This document shows, in pieces, positions 1 to 6,893 of a stretch of 14,458 nt of DNA. Location of the stretch: the NCBI GenBank assembly GCA_964570935.1, contig CAZMZP010000101.1, positions 1 through 14,458 of the forward strand, given 5' to 3'. This DNA is from JAFGJU01 sp964570935 (GTDB lineage: Bacteria; Eisenbacteria; RBG-16-71-46; JAFGJU01). The translations under genes and the position numbers were made by a program. Below the pieces are notes generated by a model. That model was not told where the DNA came from. It worked only from the letters and a program-made list of their open reading frames with translations, and ran no database searches. How positions within the stretch are numbered: the stretch's first letter is position 1; each line of letters starts with the position of its first letter.

Positions 1-541
1 CGCTCAGGCCCCCGAGGTTCAAGCGCCGGACCTCGCGCACAACCCCAGGCCGGAGATGGTAGCGCCGCAGCACGCCGCGAGCCCGGTAGTACAAGTGAAA
101 CAAGTTGTAGACTGCCAGCAGCACCAGGGCTCCAGCCACGCCCGCCGCACCCGCCACCAAAACGCCCAGCATGCCGGCAAGCGGCCTCAGCGTCGCCCAG
201 AAAAACCTGTCCCCCGCCGCGGCCAGCGGAACCGCAAGCGCGTTCTTCATGGCCACCACGTCTTCACCCGTCGAGCGCCCGGCCGCCACTTCCTCTTCCA
301 TCCTCGCTGTGGTCCCTATCACGTACGACGCGAGAACCGGGTTGGTGTTGAACAGTGCCGTGTGCCTCTCGGCGAACTGCCCGGGCACACATCCTTCCTC
401 CGAGAGCCTGCGGCCCACGGGGAAAAGCGCGTGGGCAAACCCCGGCGCCTGCAGCGTCTCGTAGTTCCACGCGGCCTGAAGGTAGAACGAACGCGCCAGT
501 AACCCCAGCACGCCGGCCTTTCCGATTCTCTTCCGGCTCAT
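1..541 (-). CDS. PTS mannose/fructose/sorbose-family EIID subunit (3' end cut by window edge)
   Basis: EIID is one of the two membrane subunits of mannose-family PTS permeases; with EIIC it forms the sugar channel that hands substrate to the EIIB phosphoryl carrier. I translated this frame by hand: ATG at 541-539, then 180 codons without a stop to the left edge, so the C-terminus is missing (the family is usually about 270-280 residues). Family features are clear: AAWNYETLQ near residues 23-31, ERHTALFNTNP around 58-68, an ARMEEE stretch near 79-84, GDRFFWATLRP at 110-120, and a hydrophobic membrane segment around 122-148. It lies 11 nt after the EIIC stop, and a GAGG ribosome site overlaps that stop, so it is probably translated together with EIIC. 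The family assignment is firm; sugar specificity cannot be read. Confidence 0.93.
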   Translation of the reverse strand, partial: MSRKRIGKAGVLGLLARSFYLQAAWNYETLQAPGFAHALFPVGRRLSEEGCVPGQFAERHTALFNTNPVLASYVIGTTARMEEEVAAGRSTGEDVVAMKNALAVPLAAAGDRFFWATLRPLAGMLGVLVAGAAGVAGALVLLAVYNLFHLYYRARGVLRRYHLRPGVVREVRRLNLGGLS

Positions 542-552
542 CCGGTCAATCC

Positions 553-1248
553 TCAACCCCGAAAATTCCTGAGAAGGAACGCGAACACAACGCCTCCCGC
601 GAACGCGGCGAGGCGGGACCTTGACCTGCGCACGAACGTGTTGAAAATCACCCCCGCCCCCATGCCGCCCATCAGGACCAGAGCGTGGGTGTCCGTCGGG
701 ACGCACGACGACGCGAGCCGGCCCACCGGCCCGGACACGGCCGCAAGGGCCGCGACCGCAAGGAGACACAGCACGAAACCTCGCGTGAAGGCCAGGGTCA
801 CGCCGGAGAGCTGCACGCTGCCCGGGCCCGCGGCCCGGCCGGCCCTGAGTCGGCTCAAGAAGCGCGCGAACAGCCTCCGGTTCAGCTCCCTTTCGAACAT
901 TATGGTCTCCCTTCCGACCAGTGCTACCCCAAGCGCGGCCAGGACTCCGGCCAGCTGGGCCAACGGGACGGGAAAGCAGGGATTGCCCTCCAGCAGGGCG
1001 GAGGCGAACCAAACTCCGCTCACAGAACCCACGGGAGCGTCAGGCATTGGCCGTGCGCCCACCGGTATCGAACCCGACCAGAGCATCTGGAGCAGAATAC
1101 CGATGGCGGCTCCGGTCACCGGCGAGCCCGTCAGAAGCCCGGCGACGGAGGCGCTCACGAGCGGCTGGCTGAGCATTACCTGCCAGGCGGCGGTCGCGTC
1201 AAGGGCGCATATCCCGCCGGCCACGCAGACAAGGAAAATCTCTTTCAC
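553..1248 (-). CDS. PTS mannose/fructose/sorbose-family EIIC subunit
   Basis: This is the polytopic membrane subunit of a mannose-family PTS permease, partner of EIID. The 231-residue product is mostly hydrophobic. Its glycine/alanine-rich N-terminal helices include GSPVTGAAIGILLQMLWSG near residues 41-59 and a PVGARPMPDAPVGS loop just after, which are typical of the EIIC (PF03609) family. A basic cytoplasmic stretch around 120-137 separates the two hydrophobic halves. The start is GTG, read as GTGA overlapping the GH57 stop by 4 bp, with AGGA about 8 nt upstream; this implies translational coupling to the GH57 gene. It is slightly short for the family (about 250-270) but keeps the expected architecture. 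Substrate is unknown. Confidence 0.92.
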   Translation of the reverse strand: MKEIFLVCVAGGICALDATAAWQVMLSQPLVSASVAGLLTGSPVTGAAIGILLQMLWSGSIPVGARPMPDAPVGSVSGVWFASALLEGNPCFPVPLAQLAGVLAALGVALVGRETIMFERELNRRLFARFLSRLRAGRAAGPGSVQLSGVTLAFTRGFVLCLLAVAALAAVSGPVGRLASSCVPTDTHALVLMGGMGAGVIFNTFVRRSRSRLAAFAGGVVFAFLLRNFRG

Positions 1249-3452
1249 TTCGAAATCCTGGCTGTGACTCCGCTGGAACCGGGTTCAGAGCTCCGGCCTG
1301 GCGTTTCGTGCTCCAGGGAGAGCCCGATTCGCAGTGTCTTCTCCCGCAGTCCCGGCTCGAGCGACCACGCCGGCATCAGGCAGCTCGCCTGGTATATCTT
1401 CTCCAGCCCGCCCTCGGACAGCGAGACGGTTTCCACCGGGAAGTGCCACAGACGCGAAGGGACGTCCACGGACAGCGACGCGGTGAGCCGGAAAGCGCTG
1501 TCCGTCACTCTGAGGGCCCGGAACCCCACGAACTCCACCGGCCGGTCCAGCGGCAGCAGGGTCTGCCCGGACGAGCCGTCCTCGACCGTCGCGCCGGCGC
1601 TGCCCGGAGAGGAAAAATGAAGGTTGAATGCGACCGCGAACACGAGCTCCGACCGGAGCGCCTCGTCGAACCTGAGCCGGTATTCGACTGACAGCGAAGC
1701 TCCGCGCGGAGGGACCGTGAGGATCTTGTCAATGCTGACCCGCGCGCTCGCTTCGTCTGAGCGCACGGCTCCGGACGCGGACAGGACAAGCCTGCCTTGC
1801 TCGTCGCACGGCCGCTCGGAGTACGCGGCTCCGGCGAAACTCCCGAACTCCCTGAACGTGCCCGAGACCACCTCTTCCAGAGAGACGGCGGGAGAAAGAA
1901 AATGATCCAGAAGACACACGCGCGGGAACCGGTCGTACAGCAGGAACCGTTCGAGGTTTCCTTCCTTCGAGGTCACCGCGTCGTGGATGCTGGCCACTTT
2001 CCGTTCGCCAGTCTGCTGGTTCTGCGGCACGATGCGGCTGTGGTAGGCCTCCCTGCGCCGGGCCAGGTTGTTGAGGAGATTCAGCTCGCTGCCCCTGTGG
2101 TCCGCCTCCACGACGACGCCGCCCCTGGCGGGCGAGACGTAGAAGGCTGACTCCCTGTTGGACAGGACAACTTCCGTGTCGCCGTCGCCGTCCACGTCAG
2201 CGCGCAGGACTTGCGTGTCGGAGCCCGTGAGGCCCGCGAGACTTCTCACGTCCTTCTCCGCCTCCATCAGCATGTTCTCCGCCCGGATAAGGTGGCGATA
2301 GATCGCCTCTCTCAGGTGCGGCAGGTACAGGCCTCCGAAGACCCCGTGCCAGTAAGCGCAGTTGCACTGGGCTCTCCAGACCTCGTTAAGAGCCGCGGCC
2401 CGCAGCTCTTCCGTTATGGCGCGGCCGCGCGCGGACGTGACCGTGCGGCGTGCGAACAGCATACGCTTGTGCATCCAGTTGCTCTCGGGGTAGCGGCTGA
2501 AGAAGTTCCTCCAGAAACCTCCCTTGACGAAGCTCTCGTATTCGTGCTCGCCCCGCTCTCTGAGCTTCTTGAGGAAGACGTCATACTTGAGCTGCGCATC
2601 CACCGGCAGGCTCCACTCCATCATCTCGGCGTAGGAGGCCGTGGGCAGAAAGGCCCATCCGAGGGGCCTGCGCTCGGACATGTATTCCGAAAACGTGACG
2701 GTGCGGACCCAGTGGCTGTTCTGCTCAAGAGCTGTCAGAAATCTCTCCAGCCACTTCCGTTCGTAGCACAGCGAGTGAGTCCCGGGCCACACTCCGAATT
2801 TCTCTCCGTCGTCCGCGAACACGAGCAGCCTTTCGCCGTCCTCGGACGAGTTCTGCCTAAGATACGCGAGCGTCTCTTCCGGCTCCGCGTAAGGGATGAG
2901 ATACCGCAGGCGCTTGCTGCCGGAGAAGACCCGGAGCACCGAGCCCTGGTCTTCAGTCAGGTAGTAACCCAGCAAGTCCTGGTCACGCAGGCCGGCGCTC
3001 TTGAAATGTGAGTCGTCCACCACGGTGTACTCCACTCCCGCGGCGGCCAGGACGCCCGGCAGAGACGGTTCCCACACCCTCTCCGCGAGCCAGAGGCCCC
3101 TAGGAGCGAAACCCAGCTTGTCTCTCACGTACTGGGTCAGTTTCCTGGTCTGGCCCGTCTTGTCGGCGTCCGGAACAGAAGACAGAACCGGCTCGTAGAA
3201 CCCGCCGGTCAGAATCTCGAGTTGCCCGCGCGCGACGAGCCCGCGCACCAGGTCGAGGTACTCGGGACGGAAGCGTTCGATCCACTCCAGCAGCGAGCCG
3301 CTGTTGTGCAGCACGGCCTTTATTGAGGGGTGTTCGGACAACACCTGAAGAAACGGTAAGTAGGCCTGCCGGTAGGCGTCCTCCATGACGAACCCGAAGT
3401 TTCCGACCGGCTGGTGGTTGTGAATGCAGAACACGAAATTGATCTTGCTCAA
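1245..3452 (-). CDS. Glycoside hydrolase family 57 alpha-glucan enzyme (4-alpha-glucanotransferase/alpha-amylase type)
   Basis: The product is a 735-residue GH57 enzyme acting on alpha-1,4-glucans by a retaining mechanism, most likely disproportionating or trimming malto-oligosaccharides or glycogen in the cytoplasm; no signal peptide is present. The five-region GH57 pattern is visible: HNHQP at 11-15, GGFYEP at 83-88, WLAERVWEP at 121-129 with Glu124 as the expected nucleophile, FADDGEKFG at 212-220 with Asp214 as the expected acid/base, and a later GGFWRNFFSRYPESNWMHKRM segment. Residue numbers almost coincide with Glu123 and Asp214 of the Thermococcus litoralis glucanotransferase. The C-terminal ~350 residues match the beta-rich DUF1925/DUF1926 region of that subgroup. 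The start is TTG at 3452 with AAGG 7 nt upstream, because the conserved N-terminal strand begins right there. Its stop overlaps the EIIC start. GH57 membership is firm; choosing transferase over amylase is inference from length and domains. Confidence 0.93.
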   Translation of the reverse strand: MSKINFVFCIHNHQPVGNFGFVMEDAYRQAYLPFLQVLSEHPSIKAVLHNSGSLLEWIERFRPEYLDLVRGLVARGQLEILTGGFYEPVLSSVPDADKTGQTRKLTQYVRDKLGFAPRGLWLAERVWEPSLPGVLAAAGVEYTVVDDSHFKSAGLRDQDLLGYYLTEDQGSVLRVFSGSKRLRYLIPYAEPEETLAYLRQNSSEDGERLLVFADDGEKFGVWPGTHSLCYERKWLERFLTALEQNSHWVRTVTFSEYMSERRPLGWAFLPTASYAEMMEWSLPVDAQLKYDVFLKKLRERGEHEYESFVKGGFWRNFFSRYPESNWMHKRMLFARRTVTSARGRAITEELRAAALNEVWRAQCNCAYWHGVFGGLYLPHLREAIYRHLIRAENMLMEAEKDVRSLAGLTGSDTQVLRADVDGDGDTEVVLSNRESAFYVSPARGGVVVEADHRGSELNLLNNLARRREAYHSRIVPQNQQTGERKVASIHDAVTSKEGNLERFLLYDRFPRVCLLDHFLSPAVSLEEVVSGTFREFGSFAGAAYSERPCDEQGRLVLSASGAVRSDEASARVSIDKILTVPPRGASLSVEYRLRFDEALRSELVFAVAFNLHFSSPGSAGATVEDGSSGQTLLPLDRPVEFVGFRALRVTDSAFRLTASLSVDVPSRLWHFPVETVSLSEGGLEKIYQASCLMPAWSLEPGLREKTLRIGLSLEHETPGRSSEPGSSGVTARISK

Positions 3453-3508
3453 GTGTCGACCTTGCTCCCTTGCCGCGTCAGCTCGGGGTACAGCGCGGCT
3501 TGGCCTTC

Positions 3509-3521
3509 CGCGGGCCCCGCG
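3509..3521 (-). repeat. GC-only palindrome (hairpin) after the EIIB stop
   Basis: CGCGGG and CCCGCG flank a single central base, 4 nt past the EIIB stop and in the 73-bp gap before the GH57 gene. In RNA it can fold as a 5-bp GC stem with a 3-nt loop. One arm (CCGCG, 3508-3512) can alternatively pair with CGCGG at 3494-3498 across a 9-nt loop. No T-run follows, so it is not a classical terminator. It could protect or separate message segments, but chance is possible at this GC content. Confidence 0.35.
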
Positions 3522-3525
3522 TTCC

Positions 3526-4035
3526 TCAGGCGGAAGCCCCGGCGCCGCGCGGCCCGGATTCCTCCAACAGCTTCACTACGTCGTACGACGGATTGCCGGG
3601 CACGTCCTGCGCCCTAAGCTCGACGTCCCTGGCTGACAGGCGTCGCAGAGCCTCCACGTCCTCCCTGCCGACGTACACGTACGGCAGCAGGCGCACCTTC
3701 CCCTCGGCGAAGTGCATGCCGCCCACGTTGACCGCCGCGACCCGCGCCCCCGCCTCCACCAGGCGGACAGCGTCGGCCGGCGTCCGCACGATGAGGACGC
3801 ACTTCCTGGCGTCCGCGGCGTCCCGCTCGAGCAGCCGTGCCGATTCCTCCACGCCCGCCACGACCAGCTCCACCTCCGGCGGAAGGCTCATGCGCATCAG
3901 TGGGATTTGCCGCTGGTCCCCGGAGAGTTTGTCGTCCGCCACGACGACCACGTCCGGATTCAGCGCGTTCACCCATCCCAACGCCACCTGGGCGTGGAGC
4001 AGCCTGTCGTCTATTCGAGTCAGTACCAGTCTCAT
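3526..4035 (-). CDS. PTS mannose/fructose/sorbose-family EIIB phosphocarrier
   Basis: EIIB is the cytoplasmic domain that takes phosphate from EIIA on a histidine and passes it to the incoming sugar. The 169-residue product opens with the hallmark RIDDRLLHAQV, placing the phospho-accepting histidine at position 14, followed by a conserved tryptophan (GWV). The later NVGGMHFAEGK and a VYVGREDVEALRRL stretch match the family's second conserved region. Length is normal (about 160-170). The start is ATG at 4035 because the active-site motif follows at once. No Shine-Dalgarno is visible; instead a 7-bp tandem repeat abuts the ATG. It lies 42 bp after EIIA and is separated from EIIC by the GH57 gene. 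The family call is firm. Confidence 0.95.
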   Translation of the reverse strand: MRLVLTRIDDRLLHAQVALGWVNALNPDVVVVADDKLSGDQRQIPLMRMSLPPEVELVVAGVEESARLLERDAADARKCVLIVRTPADAVRLVEAGARVAAVNVGGMHFAEGKVRLLPYVYVGREDVEALRRLSARDVELRAQDVPGNPSYDVVKLLEESGPRGAGASA

Positions 4036-4049
4036 TCGGGTTTCGGGTT
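4036..4049 (-). repeat. 7-bp tandem repeat (AACCCGA x2) directly before the EIIB start
   Basis: On the coding strand two perfect copies of AACCCGA end at the base just before the EIIB ATG, where a ribosome binding site would normally lie. No purine-rich Shine-Dalgarno is seen in the preceding 20 bases. Initiation may therefore rely on ribosomes arriving from EIIA 42 bp upstream, or on an unstructured leader. Two copies of a 7-mer can arise by slippage, and function is not shown. Confidence 0.5.
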
Positions 4050-4077
4050 GAGGCCTGACGGCGAAGGGGCCGGCGCT

Positions 4078-4467
4078 CTATAAGACCTGGATGCCTGTCC
4101 TGCCCTTCGCGGCCACCCTCTCCACGAGCTCGCCGAAGGGCAGCCTGTCCCTGTAATGGAAGAACTCCAGCACCATCGGCAGGTTGACGCCGGAGACCAC
4201 CCTGACGATGCCCGTTTCTTCCTCGGCCGTCCTGCAGGCGCAGAGACAGCTCCCCCCGGCCACGTCCACGAAGATGACGGTTTCATCGCCTCCGTACGTC
4301 GCGAGCTCGGTCTGTATGGCGTCGCTCAGGCTCTCGGAAGACAGCTCTCTGTTTGACAGCACGCATGCCCCCTTCTGGGGGCCGACTATCAGCTCCGCCG
4401 TGCTCAGGAGCTCCGCTCCCAGATTGCCGTGCGTCACCAGCAGCGCCCTTTTCACGCCGAGTCGCAT
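4078..4467 (-). CDS. PTS mannose-family EIIA phosphocarrier
   Basis: This 129-residue cytoplasmic protein is the first EII component: HPr phosphorylates its histidine, which passes phosphate to EIIB. ALLVTHGNLGAELL places the active-site histidine at 13. GVNLPMVLEF near 93-102 and the terminal TGIQVL match the family end (aGVNlPM and G..V..L). The glycine loop usually written GGSP.N.A reads GGSCLCAC here, giving three close cysteines (Cys74, 76 and 78). Length is normal for a single-domain EIIA. The ATG start has GGAAGG 6 nt upstream. It follows rapZ by 35 bp, across a hairpin, and precedes EIIB. Encoding EIIA next to hprK and rapZ suggests it may also have a regulatory role, which is inference. 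Confidence 0.94.
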   Translation of the reverse strand: MRLGVKRALLVTHGNLGAELLSTAELIVGPQKGACVLSNRELSSESLSDAIQTELATYGGDETVIFVDVAGGSCLCACRTAEEETGIVRVVSGVNLPMVLEFFHYRDRLPFGELVERVAAKGRTGIQVL

Positions 4468-4481
4468 GTTCTACCTTCCAG

Positions 4482-4500
4482 GACCGGATCCGGCCCGGTC
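4482..4500 (-). repeat. Intercistronic hairpin between rapZ and EIIA
   Basis: GACCGG and CCGGTC form a perfect 6-bp GC-rich stem around a 7-nt loop, starting 2 nt after the rapZ stop and ending just before the GGAAGG ribosome site of EIIA. A 10-bp palindrome (CCGGATCCGG, 4484-4493) lies inside. There is no T-run, so an intrinsic terminator is unlikely. Its position, at the junction of regulatory and transporter genes, would suit RNA processing or tuning of EIIA translation; this is inference. Confidence 0.4.
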
Positions 4501-4502
4501 GT

Positions 4503-5408
4503 TCATCTGTTCGCGTCCCTGTGCTGGACGCGCACATCGATACCCAGCGTCTGGAGACGCCCGGCCACCCGGTTCGCCGTGTACACCGAACGATGCCGGC
4601 CTCCTGTGCAACCCACTGCTATGGTCAGGTAGGACTTTCCCTCCTTCCCGAACCTGGGTATCAGGAAACGCAGAAAGTCCTCGAGACGGGCCACGAACTC
4701 ACGGGTCAGCTCGCTGGATTCCAGGAAATCGACCACCTTCTTATCGTTTCCGGTGTACGCCCTGAGCTCGTGCAAGTAGTGCGGGTTGGGAAGAAAGCGC
4801 ACGTCGAACACCAGGTCCGAGTCGAGGGGAATTCCGAACTTGTAGCCGAAGGACACGAGGGTCGTCAGCATCCGTTGTTTCTTGTCCTCCGGAGCGAAGA
4901 TGGAGGAGAGCTCGTCGCGCAGCTCCGACGGCGCCATTGCCGACGTGTCGATGACGCGGCCGGCCAGGTCCCTCAGAAAGGCCAGCCGCCTTCGCTCTTC
5001 GCGGATGCCCTCCAGCACGCCGACCCCCTCCCCAAGGGGGTGTTTCCGCCTCGTCTCGCTGAACCTCCTCAAGAGCGACTCGTCGGCGGCGTCCAAAAAA
5101 ACCACCACGTACTCGATTCCCTTGTCGCGAAGCTCGGAGAGGCTGGACATGATGTTGTCCAGGAAATCCCGTTCCCTGACGTCCACCACCAGAGCCACGT
5201 TCTGTATCCTGCCGCAGGACTGGAGGCACAGGTCGGCGAACACCGGGATCAGAGTGGCCGGCATGTTGTCCACGCAGAAGAACTCCATGTCCTCGAGGCA
5301 CTTTATGGCGTAGCTCTTCCCCGCTCCGGACACGCCGGTGATTATCACGAAACGAGGCGTCCCGACGCGACCGGCGTTCGCGACATCCGCCGCCTTCGTC
5401 TCCGTCAT
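4503..5408 (-). CDS. rapZ: RapZ/YvcJ-family nucleotide-binding regulator
   Basis: RapZ is a P-loop protein; in E. coli it binds the GlmY/GlmZ small RNAs and steers glucosamine-6-phosphate synthesis, while Gram-positive YvcJ homologues are nucleotide-binding proteins of less clear role. This 301-residue product has Walker A GVSGAGKS at 25-32, a FFCVDNMPATLIP motif after it, and DVRFLPNPHY plus GCTGGRHRSV in the C-terminal domain, all family signatures. It is slightly longer than E. coli RapZ (284) because of about 17 extra N-terminal residues before the first strand. The start overlaps the hprK stop by 4 bp (ATGA), so the two are translationally coupled. The C-terminus stops soon after QHRDANR, without the lysine/arginine tail used for RNA binding in E. 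coli (from memory), so the RNA role should not be assumed. Confidence 0.95.
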   Translation of the reverse strand: MTETKAADVANAGRVGTPRFVIITGVSGAGKSYAIKCLEDMEFFCVDNMPATLIPVFADLCLQSCGRIQNVALVVDVRERDFLDNIMSSLSELRDKGIEYVVVFLDAADESLLRRFSETRRKHPLGEGVGVLEGIREERRRLAFLRDLAGRVIDTSAMAPSELRDELSSIFAPEDKKQRMLTTLVSFGYKFGIPLDSDLVFDVRFLPNPHYLHELRAYTGNDKKVVDFLESSELTREFVARLEDFLRFLIPRFGKEGKSYLTIAVGCTGGRHRSVYTANRVAGRLQTLGIDVRVQHRDANR

Positions 5409-6373
5409 TCCCAGTCGTCCCTTACGTGCGGGTCCGAGAGCTTCTTGCGGTGCATTTCCTGCATCAGCTTCTCGTTGAAGTCTTTGGCCGGGTGGTATCC
5501 GTAGATCTTTACGAGATGATTGAGGGCTATTACCTCTGCTATGACGGTGATGTTCTTGCCGGGCACTATGGGCACCGTCACTATCGGAATCTCCACGTCC
5601 AGCATCTTGGTGAACGTGTCTTCGAGGCCGATCCGTTCGTAGTCCTCCGCGTCACTCCAGTCCTGGAGCCGTACCTCCACTTCTATCCTCTTCTGGATCC
5701 TGACGGAGCGGACTCCGAATATGCTTCTTACGTCGATGATGCCCAGACCGCGTATCTCGATGCGGTGTCTGAGGATCTCGGACGCCGTCCCGATCAGGAA
5801 ATTGCCGTGCCGTTTGGTCACGGTGACTACGTCGTCCGCCACGAGTCGATGCCCTCTCTCGACGAGGTCGAGGGCGCATTCGCTTTTCCCAATCGAGCTC
5901 CTGCCCGTGAAGAGCAGTCCTATACCGTACACGTCGACGAGAGAGCCATGTATTACCGCGCGGGGGGCAAACACTATGTCCAGGTATGCCTGGAGCTCGC
6001 GTATGAACGGCGTCGTGGACATGGGGGTCCTGAGCACCGGCACGGTGTGGCGTCTGGCCACCTCCAGCACGGCCGCCGGGACGTCAAGCCCTTTCGCCAC
6101 GATAATGCATGGCAGCACGAACTGCATGACCCTTTCGGCGGCGTCTTCCAGCTCCCTGACGGGCAGGGAGTTCATGTACAGGATCTCCGTCTGCCCGAGT
6201 ATCTGGACCCTCTCGTCCAGGAAGTTCTCCATGAAGCCCGCGAAAGCGAGCCCGGGCCTGTTGATGTCGCTGACGGTTATCTCCCGCTTGGACTCCAGGG
6301 AACCGGACATAAGCTCCAGCTCGAAATCCTTTTGCTTCTCTTCAAACAGCCTTGCAACCGTCATCCCTTGCAT
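5405..6373 (-). CDS. hprK: HPr kinase/phosphorylase
   Basis: HprK is a bifunctional enzyme that phosphorylates, or dephosphorylates, a serine of the PTS carrier HPr in response to metabolite levels. The 322-residue length is normal. After the N-terminal domain (about 1-130) comes the catalytic core: His142 in HGSLVDVYG, the P-loop GRSSIGKS at 157-164, GHRLVADD near 174-181, and the HprK signature IEIRGLGIIDVRSIFG, followed by GKNITVIAEVIALN. The P-loop has serine where most members have glycine (GxSGxGKS). The start is ATG at 6373, 1 nt after the hpf stop, with GGTGA upstream inside hpf; ATG at 6364 is less likely because its only purine run touches the codon. With rapZ and the PTS genes downstream it forms a carbohydrate regulatory unit. 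HPr itself is not in the window. Confidence 0.96.
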   Translation of the reverse strand: MQGMTVARLFEEKQKDFELELMSGSLESKREITVSDINRPGLAFAGFMENFLDERVQILGQTEILYMNSLPVRELEDAAERVMQFVLPCIIVAKGLDVPAAVLEVARRHTVPVLRTPMSTTPFIRELQAYLDIVFAPRAVIHGSLVDVYGIGLLFTGRSSIGKSECALDLVERGHRLVADDVVTVTKRHGNFLIGTASEILRHRIEIRGLGIIDVRSIFGVRSVRIQKRIEVEVRLQDWSDAEDYERIGLEDTFTKMLDVEIPIVTVPIVPGKNITVIAEVIALNHLVKIYGYHPAKDFNEKLMQEMHRKKLSDPHVRDDWE

Positions 6374-6374
6374 C

Positions 6375-6893
6375 TTACTTCACCGGTTCTATCAGAGTGA
6401 AACTGCCGTCATCGCGCTTGTGCAGCACGGTCGTTCTGGAAGTGGCGCTGTTCACGAACACGAGAACCTCCTCGTCCGCCTTCTCCAGGGCCTCCATGGC
6501 GTCGTCCACCGTCATCTGCAGCGGGACCACCTTCACGGGCTCGGGCCCGGCCGGCGTGGCCTGCGCCCCCGCCTCGAGGCCGGAGTCTCTGATGGACTCT
6601 CTCTGCCGCCTGCGGGTCACCTTGTCCTTTCTCTTATTCAGCATTCTCTCGAGTTTGTCAACAACTGTGTCGATGGAGGCGTACATGTCCGAGCTCTCGG
6701 CTCGACCGGTTATGTCTCCCCCGTTCACCCGCAGCACTATTTCAGCTATGTTGCGGTAGCGCTCGAGAGACAACATCACGTGCGCCTCAACGATCTTTCT
6801 GGAGTACTTCTCAAGCTTCTGCAGCTTCTCCTCGGCGTAGCTCCTTACCGCCGGGCTCACCGGGAAGTTCTTGCTTCGGATGGTCACGTCCAT
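6375..6893 (-). CDS. hpf: Long-form ribosome hibernation promoting factor
   Basis: HPF binds the decoding region of idle 30S subunits; the long form carries a C-terminal domain that dimerises 70S ribosomes into 100S particles directly. The 172-residue product has the N-terminal beta-alpha-beta domain (about 1-95, opening with MDVTIRSKNFPVSPAVRSY) joined by a proline/alanine-rich linker to the C-terminal dimerisation domain (about 118-172) ending in DGSFTLIEP. That ending matches the family's DG.YGLIEP, so this is the long form although at the short end of its size range. The start is secure: ATG at 6893 with a perfect GGAGG 7 nt upstream, and the first residues are those expected. That start lies 83 bp inside lipA in another frame. 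Genes of this family commonly follow rpoN; here lipA intervenes. Confidence 0.96.
   Translation of the reverse strand: MDVTIRSKNFPVSPAVRSYAEEKLQKLEKYSRKIVEAHVMLSLERYRNIAEIVLRVNGGDITGRAESSDMYASIDTVVDKLERMLNKRKDKVTRRRQRESIRDSGLEAGAQATPAGPEPVKVVPLQMTVDDAMEALEKADEEVLVFVNSATSRTTVLHKRDDGSFTLIEPVK

Noticed and set aside
2347..2366. TGGCACG on the minus strand inside the GH57 gene as a second sigma-54 promoter
   Set aside because: There is no TTGC-like -12 half at the required 10-bp GG-GC spacing, and the site is deep inside a coding region.
4353..5504. Plus-strand open frame opposite rapZ and EIIA
   Set aside because: It is a shadow of two well-supported genes, with no family features.
5426..6400. 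Plus-strand open frame opposite hprK
   Set aside because: It covers hprK almost exactly, has no recognisable domain, and hprK motifs are unambiguous.
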